A stretch of 64,000 bases of DNA from contig MNCI01000952.1 of the NCBI GenBank assembly GCA_015680685.1, positions 877,316-941,315 of the forward strand, given 5' to 3'. This DNA is from Gnetum montanum. Lineage: Eukaryota > Streptophyta > Gnetopsida > Gnetales > Gnetaceae. This document shows, piece after piece, positions 49,873 through 59,989 of this stretch; within the stretch, counting starts at the first letter, position 1, and every line of letters starts with the position of its first letter. A program made the translations under genes and the position numbers. The notes beneath the pieces were generated by a model. The model saw only the letters and a program-made list of their open reading frames with translations. It was not told the DNA's origin and made no database searches.

Positions 49873-50330
49873 TATTAGGAATGTGAAACAAAATCTATAG
49901 TTCACTTGTGTTGAACTTCACTTTTCTCTTTTTAGTTTTAGAATTATCTAAAAATATGAAAAGAAGAATTAAGATATCTAAAAATTGCTATAAAAGAAAG
50001 AGTAAAGCATGTATGAGTTAATTGTGGATTGACTCCATTATTGTAATCCTAGATTTTTCTATTTAAATCCATCTTGGGTTGGTTATGGACGATGAGTTGA
50101 AAGTGTGTGGTCTCTTGTGTAAAGGCTATTGTACTGGAAACAACTGACTTTTGATATTTGTAAACATCTTTGTATCTCCGTAGCTTGAAGATGTTGTAAA
50201 AGTTGTTAAGTCGCTTTCTTGTTTATCTCCTTTGTTTCTCTCACTCTAAGGTTTATTTTTCTTTTGTTATATTATTTTTTGTGCTAGTAATATTTGCAAA
50301 TAACAATTTTGCACAATGTGTAATTTGTTA
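49873..50330 (+). repeat. Copia remnant H 3' LTR (about 458 bp)
   Basis: It matches the split 5' LTR (42311-42576 plus 49087-49287) along its length, from TATTAGGAATGTGAAAC to TAATTTGTTA. The end lacks the ACA seen in the 5' copy. Confidence 0.85.
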
Positions 50331-50450
50331 ACTATAACATTGTATAGTAGAATTAACAACTATAACTTCGTATAGTAGAATTACAAGAGTGAAAAACTTT
50401 GTACATAGTATAGTAGAATTACAAAAGTGGAAAACTTTGTACATATATGT
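50331..50450 (+). repeat. Short tandem repeat GTATAGTAGAATTA
   Basis: Three imperfect units contain GTATAGTAGAATTA, followed twice by GTGRAAAACTTTGTACATA, immediately after the copia remnant. Confidence 0.7.
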
Positions 50451-52590
50451 CATGTGTAAGTCTTTGTCAATTTTTTGATTTCTAGGCAAGAGAAAAGGTT
50501 ATCACCATCTTTGCCAAAGGACATTATTAAAATGACATTACCAAACTTGGTAAGCTTGATGTACAAGAATCTTCCATTGATAACGAAGTTTCAAAAACAA
50601 TGTCAAATGAAAGATTCATTAAATTCATGAAAACATCTTCATTCAATTCATGAAAACATGATGAGAGTGCTTTGATAGATGATAGTATGATGTCCCTGCA
50701 CCTGGAGAGTTAATGCATCATTAACTACTAAATGAGGTTATCATATTTTAATTAGTACAATTAATACAACACAATAGTTCATTGGTATGGGTTAACTTGT
50801 CATTGATCCTAATGAGTTCCAAGCAAGTAAAACCAATTTCTCTCAATTTTATCAAAAATTTTAAAATTTGGAAATCCAAAATATTTTGTTTTATTTGCAA
50901 CTAAAAGCACCTTAGATGAATTCTTCATGGGCGAAAAAAGATGTGACCACAAAGTCAGGGTTCATAAAGTCTCGAAATCAGCTCATGTGAGCTATGCATG
51001 TACTCGGGGCATGAAAAAGATTCATTGAACCTGGTCATGGTTTTTAAATCCACTAACTATTGTTCAAAAATTTAATTAATGCAAACATGACAAGAATGAT
51101 TTGATAGATAGTGCTATGAGAAAGATCCATTGAACCTTGTCATGGTTTTCTGAAAACACAAAACAGTACGACGAACTCTTAACTCGCTCGAAGTTCGGTA
51201 CTTCCATGAAATGAAGGAGAGCAATTAGTACGATGAACTCTTAACTCTCATTGTTGGTACTAAAGGAGAGCAATGAAAGGAGAGCAATTAGTGTTTGAAA
51301 TGAAGTTCGCTTGGCATGCCGATGTGGTTGTTGGGTTGGGGTGGGTTCCCTGCTAATGATATCGACGGAAACTTGAAATCAGGAAGGGTAGGCTGGACAC
51401 GTGCAAATGCAGTCATTAGCACCACAGCACCACCAAAATTGAATTTGCAGAGCCCTTCGGAAGGAGGTGTTTCACAAGAGTGGAAACGCGAAATTGAAGT
51501 GCGACCCGCCCGGATTTCAAAATAAAGCCACTTAACACTAATTCAAATATGTGCTGCCTCGTGGTTGGTTATGCTGTTTTGGTGGCGGAGAAGAAAACAA
51601 CAATTCACTGCAGATGCAACGAAAGCAGGCAGGACTAAGGCTGCAGCACTTGCTGCTGCCTCATCTTTTCGCATCTGTCGCCGCTCACGTGTCTGTCTCT
51701 GTCCACTGTTACAACATTAACTCCATTCTCCACTCACACCATACACCTTTACCATCTTACATCGATTTCCCATGTCCTCTTTCTAACCTTACCTTTTTCA
51801 GAGCGTATAGATTCCCGCTTGGCTTCTCCCATGCCGTCTGCTCACCTTTTCTTCTGTCAATACATCTTACCCACTTACTCAACCATTTCGTTTCGTCTCG
51901 TTTTGCATTCGTCATCGTGACACGAGGATTTTCTCATACATCTCCCCCCAGCTGCTTTTGGGAACATACATGCTGTATTTCTAAAGCACGTCTCATCTGT
52001 TCGCTTGAAACTTGGATGTTCGCAAGACCCATAATGTGATATTTAGTAGAAAAAACAAATTCGGCGAAGAATTTTAATAAACCATGCATGTCCAAAGTGG
52101 AATGTGGTATTGCAATTTATAAACCTTGGTGGATTCTTTATTGCTTATTAGAGAATGCCAAGATTACAACAGAAATTTTGAAGACCCATGAGCACTTACA
52201 CCCATGAATGGACGGACACCTAGTAATAACATAATTTGACCTTCAACAATAATTTAGATACCGAGACGCTACAGCAACGACGACGACGACACTAACTCAA
52301 CGCAGGCTTGTCTCCAGGTTATGCGCGCTTGAATGCTCGCCTTTGCACTGTTTGGAAAAAACGAACCCAACATCGTCTTCAAGATGTCACGCTTATTGCA
52401 CCGGAGACAATTTTCTTCATGCGCTACCTAAAATATGAATGCCATTCAGCCATACTCCTCTCACCTGCAAGATACTCTCACTTTAGTAAACCACCATGAA
52501 ATATTAAAACACAAATGCTTTCAAGATTCAGCCGAAACAGGAATTAAACGAGACATGTATTAAGAATGTTAATGAGCACAAGTTCAAACC
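50451..52590. other. Low-copy intergenic region, no confirmed gene
   Basis: GC content rises from about 51300. The 162-codon frame at 51551-52039 is the longest open one, but it shows no domain and has a composition like random Cys/Ser/His-rich sequence. This region is downstream of the proline-rich gene, so its right end (about 52450-52590) should contain that gene's 3' UTR. No canonical AATAAA was seen close to the stop. Confidence 0.45.
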
Positions 52591-54073
52591 TTAGTAAGGG
52601 GGGGGCGGCGGCGGAGATTGGTAAGAGTAACCGCCGTGCTTCGGAGACGGCGGCGGGTACACGGGCGACACTCCATGTGGAGGCGGCTTCGGGTACACGG
52701 GCGACACTCCATGTGGAGGCGGCTTCGGGTACACCGGCGGCTTAGGAATTACAGGCGGTTGCGGATGCACTGGGGGCTTAGGATACACTGGGGGCTTGGG
52801 AATCACCGGCGGCTTCGGATACACCGGCGGCTTAGGATACACTGGCGGCTTCGGAATCACTGGAGGCTGCGGGTGCACTGGCGGGTACACTGGCGGCTTA
52901 GGAATCACAGGTGGCTTTGGGTAAACTGGGGGTTTGGGGTACACTGGTGGCTTAGGGATCACCGGGGGCTTCGGGTACACCGGCGGCTTAGGGATCACCG
53001 GCGGCTTTGGGTATACTGGTGGCTTCGGGTACACCGGTGGGTGTGGGTGTACTGGTGGCTTCGGGTACACCGGTGGGTGTGGGTGTACTGGCGGGTAAAT
53101 GGGCGGTGGCACTACAGGCGGAGGTTTCGGGTGTGGCGGGAACACGACCGGGGGCGGTTTGGGGTGTGGGTAAACAGGTGGGGGAAGCACGACCGGCGGT
53201 GGTTTTGGGTACACGGGGGAAACCTCATGAGGTGGCGGAGGCGATACATAGTGGTATGGTGGTGGTTTCGGGTGCGGGTGTGGGTGCGGGTGCGGGTGCG
53301 GGTGTGGGTGCGGGTGCACTGGAGGGTATACGATTGGTGGTTTCGGGTGCGGGTGTGGGTGAGGGTGCGGGTGCGGGTGCGGGTGCGGGTGTGGTTTTGG
53401 GTGCACTGGAGGGTACACTACCGGAGGTGGTTTTGGGTGCACCGGTGGATACACTACCGGAGGTGGTTTCGGGTGCACTGGTGGGTACACCACCGGAGGT
53501 TTCGGGTGCACAGGTGGGTACACCACCGGAGGTGGTTTAGGATGCACCGGCGGGTATACAATGGGAGGTGGTTTGGGATGCACCGGCGGGTACACGGGTG
53601 GCTTGGGATGCACCGGCGGGTACACGGGTGGCTTGGGATGCACCGGCGGGTATACAATGGGAGGTGGCTTGGGATGCACCGGCGGGTACACGGGTGGCTT
53701 GGGATGCACCGGCGGGTACACTGGCACTGGCGGTGGTTTGACAACGGGTGGAGGATAAACGACGGGANNNNNNNNNNNNNNNNNNNNNNNNNNNNNNNNN
53801 TGGCCTGGGATGCACTGGCGGGTACACTGGCACTGGCGGTGGTTTTACAACGGGTGGAGGATAAACGACGGGAGGTGGTTTTATGATTGGAGGGGAAATG
53901 TGCGGTGGCGGGTAGACCGGCGAAATTGCATGCGGTGGCGGAGGAGGCGGAGTGTAGACGGGCGAGGGAGGTGGCGGGGAGATGTATTGGTAGGAGTGGC
54001 CGTAAGATGGCGCCGCAGTGAATAGCAGCAACGCTGCAAACAAGAGCAGCGGCATCGCGCAGATGCGGCCCAT
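52591..54073 (-). CDS. Repetitive proline-rich (hydroxyproline-rich type) cell-wall protein
   Basis: The protein starts [18 protein letters not shown], a clear signal peptide likely cleaved around residue 25. It continues with extensin-type SPPPP runs ([20 protein letters not shown]), then a long array of [10 protein letters not shown] and [12 protein letters not shown] units, and ends [11 protein letters not shown]. Two His-Pro arrays lie at about 53343-53404 and 53269-53316. Such proteins are secreted, hydroxylated on proline and cross-linked into the wall through Tyr. The start at 54073 has a strong ATG context (A at -3, G at +4). An in-frame ATG at 54106 is possible and would lengthen the leader. 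No intron is evident. The run of N at 53768-53800 lies within the array and throws the two halves out of frame, so the true length is unknown (about 490 residues as given). Confidence 0.88.
52620..53880 (-). repeat. Coding minisatellite of Pro-rich units
   Basis: The gene body is a GC-rich tandem array with units of roughly 24-30 bp encoding [10 protein letters not shown] and related peptides. Several units near 53565-53710 are identical over more than 25 bases. Long ORFs on the plus strand (for example 52618-53886) are the antisense shadow of this array. Confidence 0.9.
53768..53800. other. Assembly gap (33 N) inside the proline-rich gene
   Basis: The N run lies between two nearly identical segments: on the plus strand about 53705-53767 and about 53808-53873 both read through GCACTGGCGGTGGTTT to GATAAACGACGGGA. 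The gap size is probably arbitrary. Confidence 0.95.
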
Positions 54074-54157
54074 TGTGGGCACAGGCGGATTGGGGTGACT
54101 CTGCATGGCAGAGTTTGTGTGGTGAGTGTTGTGCTGCATGGGCTTTGCCTGGGTTCC

Positions 54158-54166
54158 CTTATATAC
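54158..54166 (-). promoter_or_regulatory. TATA box of the proline-rich gene
   Basis: The minus strand reads GTGTATATAAGGG about 85 bases upstream of the ATG at 54073. That predicts transcription starting near 54130 and a leader of about 55 bases. Confidence 0.75.
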
Positions 54167-54169
54167 ACG

Positions 54170-57100
54170 ATGCTGAGCAGTAGCCAAGCAGAGGAAACGC
54201 TGTGCATACACTGTCACTGGTGCTCACCAGCTCTCACTCTCGCTGTGGATCAGATTAGAGTAAGATTGTTTGGCATTGGGTAGGTGTAGTCGTGGGGCTT
54301 GATCTTCGTTGGATTTCCCGCTACCGCATGTTGGTGGGTCCCCTTCTATCTGCCACGATGTACAGGCGCTGCAGTGCGTGCTGTTGCTGGTGCAGCTCTC
54401 GCTGTCCGTTGTCCGTGGCAGATTCCTGTAGCTCTCCTCGATCACGACGGGTTAGTCATTCCGTTGATGCAGATGCGACTTCCTGCTCTATGCACAGCAC
54501 ATGAAATTAGCCCCACCTGTCTGCAGAGCGTAGAGCCGCCTCAGGTAAACAAAATTACAAATCTGACTCGATTGATGAGTTGGCTTGGCTCGGCGTTCAA
54601 GACTGGAGCAGACAGCAACTAATATCAGGCCTGGAAATTGACGTTCGTATGCCTATATTTGTCGTGAAAAAAGGTTCAAATATTTTAACTACATGTATCT
54701 TTAAACTGGTATTTTTTAAAGATGCTTTTCATTAGCAAGGTGTAGCGGGTGGGTCGTTATAAGATTTATTTTATTGTTATTGTTCTTGTTTTGAAATTCA
54801 ATATCTTCTTGCCCATTCAAACTATTTAACTAAAAATTTAAGATAATTGTTCTTGCTCAGTCAAATTATCTAACTAGAAATTTGAGATAATTGTTCTTAA
54901 TTTAACATGTTTTCACTTTTACTCTTTGGGAATTTTTGGAATTTTCTTTTAATCTTACCACCGTTGCTTTATTTTCTTGGTTTTAATATTGTTGCTATAA
55001 TTTAATTATATATACTGAAATCCAATGTATTGTTGCTCATTCAAACTAATGAAAAATAAAGATAACTTCCTTTAATTTAATATATTTTTATCTTTACCTT
55101 ATCTTTATTTTTTCTTTTTCATTTTTATTTTAATATATTTTATCTAATTTAAAAACAACTGTACAATGAATTTTTTTGTAACAAACATCCCTGACCATCC
55201 ATCAGAATTGAAAATATACGGGCAAGTTACCCATACAGTCCCATACTGTAATATATGTTTTATTTTAATCCAAAATCATATGAAAATAATTGTATACAGG
55301 GGTTCATGTATATCCACAGTTGCACAAAATATGAAATTCCAGCCCTGCCGTCAATTTCCAACCCTGGCAAGAATGACATTTCTCTGCTACGGTGATCATT
55401 ATCTCCCACACGCGGCGTACACCGACTGCAACATGATCACGTGTGAGTTTCATGCAATGTGATAGATATTATTGAGGAGAGCTGGATGCCATTGCCGGAC
55501 TCGCTAAAGAGCTCAGCGTGGACGATGTTCATAGGATACTGTCGCCCAAGGGATCGTCGAGTTGCGGTCCTGCGGATGTGGACGTGGGTAAAATCGGATT
55601 ACGTCGCCAGTCTCCCTCTCCGAGCAACCCCTTTCTGCACTAGAAAATTCGGTGCTAAATATTATAATAATGCACAGTTCAGGCAAATTTACCATTTGCA
55701 GGATAAAAAATCTCTGAGCACTAGTCAGTGTCAGACTCCAAGGCCTCGTCAATCGGCACGGCACCAGCTTGTCACCTACCGAGCACCGATTAACAGGATG
55801 CGGCGCGCTTACCGAGGCCATTGATGTATCCAGTCAGTGATGAAATATATTCTTTGTTGGTGCCGTTGCGATAAGAAATTTGGGCTCTCCTGCCATTGTG
55901 GGGCTCTGATTTTGCGGGTTACTTATGCGGAAACAAGGCTAAGCGAGGCTGTTGCTGTTGACAAATCAAACAGGTGACCCACCGGATCACGATAAGTGAT
56001 AATAAGAAAGTGGGCAAACAGCGGTGGGGCAGGATTCTCGGGCCCGCTCTGTCGCAGAGTCAGTTTTTGTGGAGTCCAGTGCGGAGCCGGTGTGTTTTTT
56101 CTTCCAACATCAATGGCTGCCCTGCATCTGGACTATCCGCGAGTGGAGAACAAGGAAACAATACCAGAGCGAACTGAGCCATTTTCAGAAATTCAGCACT
56201 GGCATGTTCAATTGGGATCGACAAATTCGATGTGTTTTTAAGAAAACCGACGCGATCTCCTCACCTGCCAGAGTCACAACTTGGCAAAACGATGAAAGTG
56301 GCCAAGGTCGGGACTGGAGCCACGGACCACCAGAGTTGTTCGAGTAGGACAAGAAGGGTCGTTAGGCTCTGCATTAAACGCACCCAAGAAATCAAGCACC
56401 GACGGCCATTGATGAATAATAATAATACTGAGCCCAGAAGCGTTTACGAAAAGCTGGTATTCGGGGCTAGCTACCATGTACGAAAGTCAAATAGCTTTAC
56501 GACATATCCCACTATCTCGTATTATTGTATTGCATTTTCATCGGATCCTTGGTGGGGCTGCACGTTTTCCTTTGGATTCTTCGGTGCCACATAAAATGGT
56601 CAATCCACTGATCGATCCGAGAAACTCGGACTTATAGCCTTGCAGCTCAGGGAGCACGGCCTGCCCAGGAATCAAGTGAAACTCTTGTTTAACCTTGCAG
56701 ATGAGGTCAAACGAGAATGGTTTCATTTCTCTCTCTGTTCGGTGAAGGGACTTTTGCAAAAGTGAGACAAGACGTCCATGTCTGTAGTCACGAATCACGT
56801 ACGATTCGGCATAATATTTCAAATTCAACAACTAGAATTTTAACTTTCCTGGTTTCCTTTTGCAGACCTTACACCGAACAGTTTAAGCGGGCTCTTATCT
56901 CTTCCAGGCTCTTCCCGTTGCCCCTTCCCAGCATTCTTATGTGGATTTCCACACGTTTCTCTACCATCGTCCCATGGTAGACGGCACAAATCCATGCCAT
57001 TTTATATCTACCGACTATGGTATGGGATACATTAATTAATAATAAAATAATTCAAAATCAGATCCTTAAATTGCATTGATTTTAAAATTAATTTTGTCTT

Positions 57101-58836
57101 TACGTTTACACATTCAAACCCTTCCATCTACATGGAAATTATTGCAAAGCCAACTTCCAAACTTAGTTCATCTACATTAAAAATATTGCCCAACCAAATC
57201 TTATTTTTATAGTGTGAAAAGTAAGTTAGAAAAGTCATACTAATATTCACTATTTCTATATGCTTAAGAATAAGGTGTTAACCTAATGATAAGACATTTG
57301 ATTTGAAATCTCTAGATAATAAGGTTGAAATTTTTATCTTTTATTTGAGACATAACTAAAATATACACTTAAAGCCTCTAAAGGTGATGCTCTACTTTTG
57401 TATGTTTATGCTATACAGCCATTTCTTTGAATATTTAATAGTTATATAGGTTTTAGGGGAGAAAACTTAAGCATGAGCATATGAGCATGGACTAACATGT
57501 GAGTGCATCAAGCACATCGAATGAATGACAATGATAGTTATTCACTGAGACACCTCATGCTCATTCACATAAAAACAATATGATATAACCATCATCTGCC
57601 CGAAACGAAGGAAAATGATATACTATTCACTGATACACCTCACCGTCATTCAGATAAAAACAATCCATGAACATAAATCATGCGGGCAGCAAAATGCAGC
57701 AGCAAGTCACCAAAACGGGCAGCAGGCCATTGTCAACGTGGCCGAAAAGATCGATCCGACCTTACAGTTTTGTCTTGCGCATAGTCACATGGCATCCACT
57801 TTTTTATCATTTCGTCGGCTGCGTGTTACGACAACATTTGACATTTACCGTTAATGATGACTGGTCGTGCATGAGAGTCCAAGTTGAGGTAAACAATCGG
57901 CATATCACGCTGTTGCACGAGTGAAAAGCTTCATTCGGACATAAATTACCGTTCGTTATCATTGCACCCCACCAACCCCGGTGTACGTTTTACTTTGTAC
58001 TTTTTCCTACCTGCTCTCGGGCGGCGGCGTTGAAAATATGCACCGAGTTCCCAGTCCATGGGCCTCTCAATGCTAATATACGGTTTATATCTTAAAAAAG
58101 AGCATGGAGTTTGCCTATATACGGTTAAAATATTCGAAGTTTTTGGTAAAAAACGTATGCTTACAATTTCTTGGAACCTGACTTTCGACCCTTTCTTTCC
58201 TCGTAATCTCGTGCTTGTCATAATCAACAATGTATCCTAATATAATATAAGTAACTCAAGGCTAAGACTCCGGTTACAGCAAGGTTTGCCTAATATTGAC
58301 ATGTTCCCATTGCTACTGCTAACCATTATATCATCTAAGTTTTCACCACCGCATCAATAATAATAAACAGAAATTAAATATTTACTCGGATCTCATAAGA
58401 TTAGAAGTGAACTTATGTCTTGGGTTTCTGTGTTAAGGCTCTTATCACTAAGTTTTTTTTTTAATAATTACAAGTTAACATTATTTTAACAAAATAGTAT
58501 GTTATCAAGAGTAGTTTAAATTATCTACCATCTCTTAAGACATTGAAAATGCCACACCAACATAATAATAATAATAAACTTTGAGTACGTCAAATCAATG
58601 AAAAAGAGAGTTTAAAGAAAAAGCCCAATAGTTTTGGCGATGCATTTTCAAGTTTTCATCCTTACAACCAACCTTGAAAAACCTCCCCTCTGAGCTAGGA
58701 AAAGGATCAAGTCTTATCTACAATGAACTACATGTTGATGCTATTATAGGTTTTACCATATCAACTTCAAAAAACAATGGATTACTTACGAATCACTAAG
58801 TGTTCATGCACAATTTAATTGAATTCCATGGATGAA
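54170..58836. other. Upstream and intergenic region, no confirmed gene
   Basis: The first few hundred bases are the promoter of the proline-rich gene. Beyond that, AT-rich stretches (54650-55150, 57000-57600, 58240-58830) alternate with more GC-rich ones (55330-56990, 57680-58060). ORFs of 80-120 codons occur in several frames (55166-55824, 55996-56594, 57615-57924), but none shows a domain, signal peptide or repeat that would support it. A G-box core CACGTG occurs near 55439. A diverged low-copy gene fragment cannot be excluded. Confidence 0.4.
54279..54285 (-). promoter_or_regulatory. Possible AC element (ACCTACC)
   Basis: ACCTACC on the minus strand, about 115 bases upstream of the TATA box. 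AC elements are MYB sites known from vascular and lignin gene promoters. A 7-base match can occur by chance. Confidence 0.3.
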
Positions 58837-59660
58837 TGATGAGTGGCGAGGTACCCCTACACTCAACCATACCATATGAATACGAGCGTTACATGCACGA
58901 TCCGGTCGAACTCCGCAGACGGACTAGTTGTGGCATCTAGACAGTTAGCCTTAGGTCGCAGTTTGCTGTCTTCTCACCTAGACTAGTATTATCTTTGTCA
59001 TGTATGGTTTAGTCCAGAGTGAGGTGTATGATATGGTTTCTAATCTAACGCAACTCCTGAAGGCAATGGCAAATAAGATTAACTAAGCTAGGAGGAAAGG
59101 GTGAGAAAAAATCTAAACTAGCCTAAGTGCGATGAGCATCCGTTCCTTGATTATCTGTACACATCTTGGACTTTGTGCATGACTACTACTGGGATTACCA
59201 AGCACAGATCCTAGGTACACTACTGGGTTACCATGTAGTAACACTTAAATACTCATAATCAAGTCGTACTCATTCCACATCTAACATGAGTTTAAGGGTG
59301 AGAGAGATATTAACTAGGAAAGCAGTAAATAACAATTAATTAAATAATTAAGCTAAGTGAGTGCTGCAATGATGAAGTAATCTCAATCTTTATTTCCGGT
59401 CATGTGCGTCTCAAATAAAGGTTCCATACAATTACAATCACCACACTGTGGGCATGCACGGAGAGGAAAAGGGAGAGAAAGAAATGAAACACTTAAACTG
59501 AAAACTAACTTACTTCCCTAATGTCTAATGTGTGGAACTCATCTGTCTACCTCTTATTTATAGATGAGGAGACAAGCTGTGATATCGTGTATGCGATATC
59601 ACGGCTGGGAATGCGATATCCTGTACACGATATTGCAGTCGCCCAAAATGCGACTCATCA
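58837..59660 (-). repeat. Element I 3' LTR (824 bp)
   Basis: On the plus strand it begins TGATGAGTGGCGAGGTACCCC (the LTR end reversed) and finishes CGACTCATCA. On the minus strand U3 contains repeated GATATC-type palindromes (about 59580-59640). The TATA box (CTATAAATAAGAGG) is at about 59553-59566. It closely matches the solo LTR 34120-34970 from the mid-LTR onward. The bases ATGAA at 58832-58836 should be one copy of the target duplication. Confidence 0.9.
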
Positions 59661-59671
59661 TACCCCCATGA
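59661..59671 (-). promoter_or_regulatory. Element I polypurine tract
   Basis: The minus strand reads TCATGGGGGTA just before the LTR, preceded by GAGGACGAGTTTTCATTCAG as in B, E and G. Confidence 0.75.
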
Positions 59672-59989
59672 CTGAATGAAAACTCGTCCTCGAGTTACAA
59701 TGATTACATAGTGGATAGGTATGGGATTATTAAATGGTGGAAATGGACTTATGCTACAATGTGAAATGAAAACAAAACTAGGACACAACATAAAGAATGT
59801 GCTACAACTACAAAATTTTTGGAACTCATGTAGTTCCTAGTGGCAGTGGCTCCTCCATTGGTGCTTTCCTTTGTCTTGTGCTCTAGGTCTTTAGCTTTGA
59901 TTGCATTGAAGTATGGCCTAGAGCTTCTCCTCTTCGGTCTGGGGGTCTTATGTCGTCCATGCTAATGTTTCGATGTTTGACGAAGTTGA

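Larger units (their letters stand above)
42311..50330 (+). mobile_element. Element H: Ty1/copia remnant, interrupted by element G
   Basis: Two directly repeated LTRs start TATTAGRRATGTGAA: 42311 (split by G, resuming at 49082 and ending at 49287) and 49873-50330. After the first comes an initiator-Met-type primer site, ATTGGTATTGAAGCACAAGG, the usual copia form. Before the second comes CAAGTGAGAGAT, the usual copia polypurine context. The internal region is only about 585 bp, so nearly all of gag-pol is lost. ACTAT at 42306-42310 and 50331-50335 is a likely target duplication. Element G lies inside the 5' LTR, so H is the older insertion. Confidence 0.85.

Noticed and set aside
51551-52039. 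A 162-codon ORF
   Set aside because: No domain, no supporting composition and no transcript signals; it could be a chance frame in GC-richer DNA.
52618-53886. A 422-codon Arg/Trp-rich frame on the plus strand, plus 177- and 65-codon Gly/Val-rich frames
   Set aside because: They are antisense to the proline-rich array, and the repeat and its GC bias keep all frames open. The minus frame has the signal peptide, TATA box and known repeat motifs.
55459-55824. A 121-codon ORF and overlapping frames to 56594
   Set aside because: Several frames on both strands are open over the same bases and none shows a motif or a plausible start context.
58837-59660. Interpretation of this LTR as a solo LTR
   Set aside because: A polypurine tract with the conserved AGTTTTCATTCA context and further element-specific sequence lie directly inside it, so it is the 3' LTR of a longer element.
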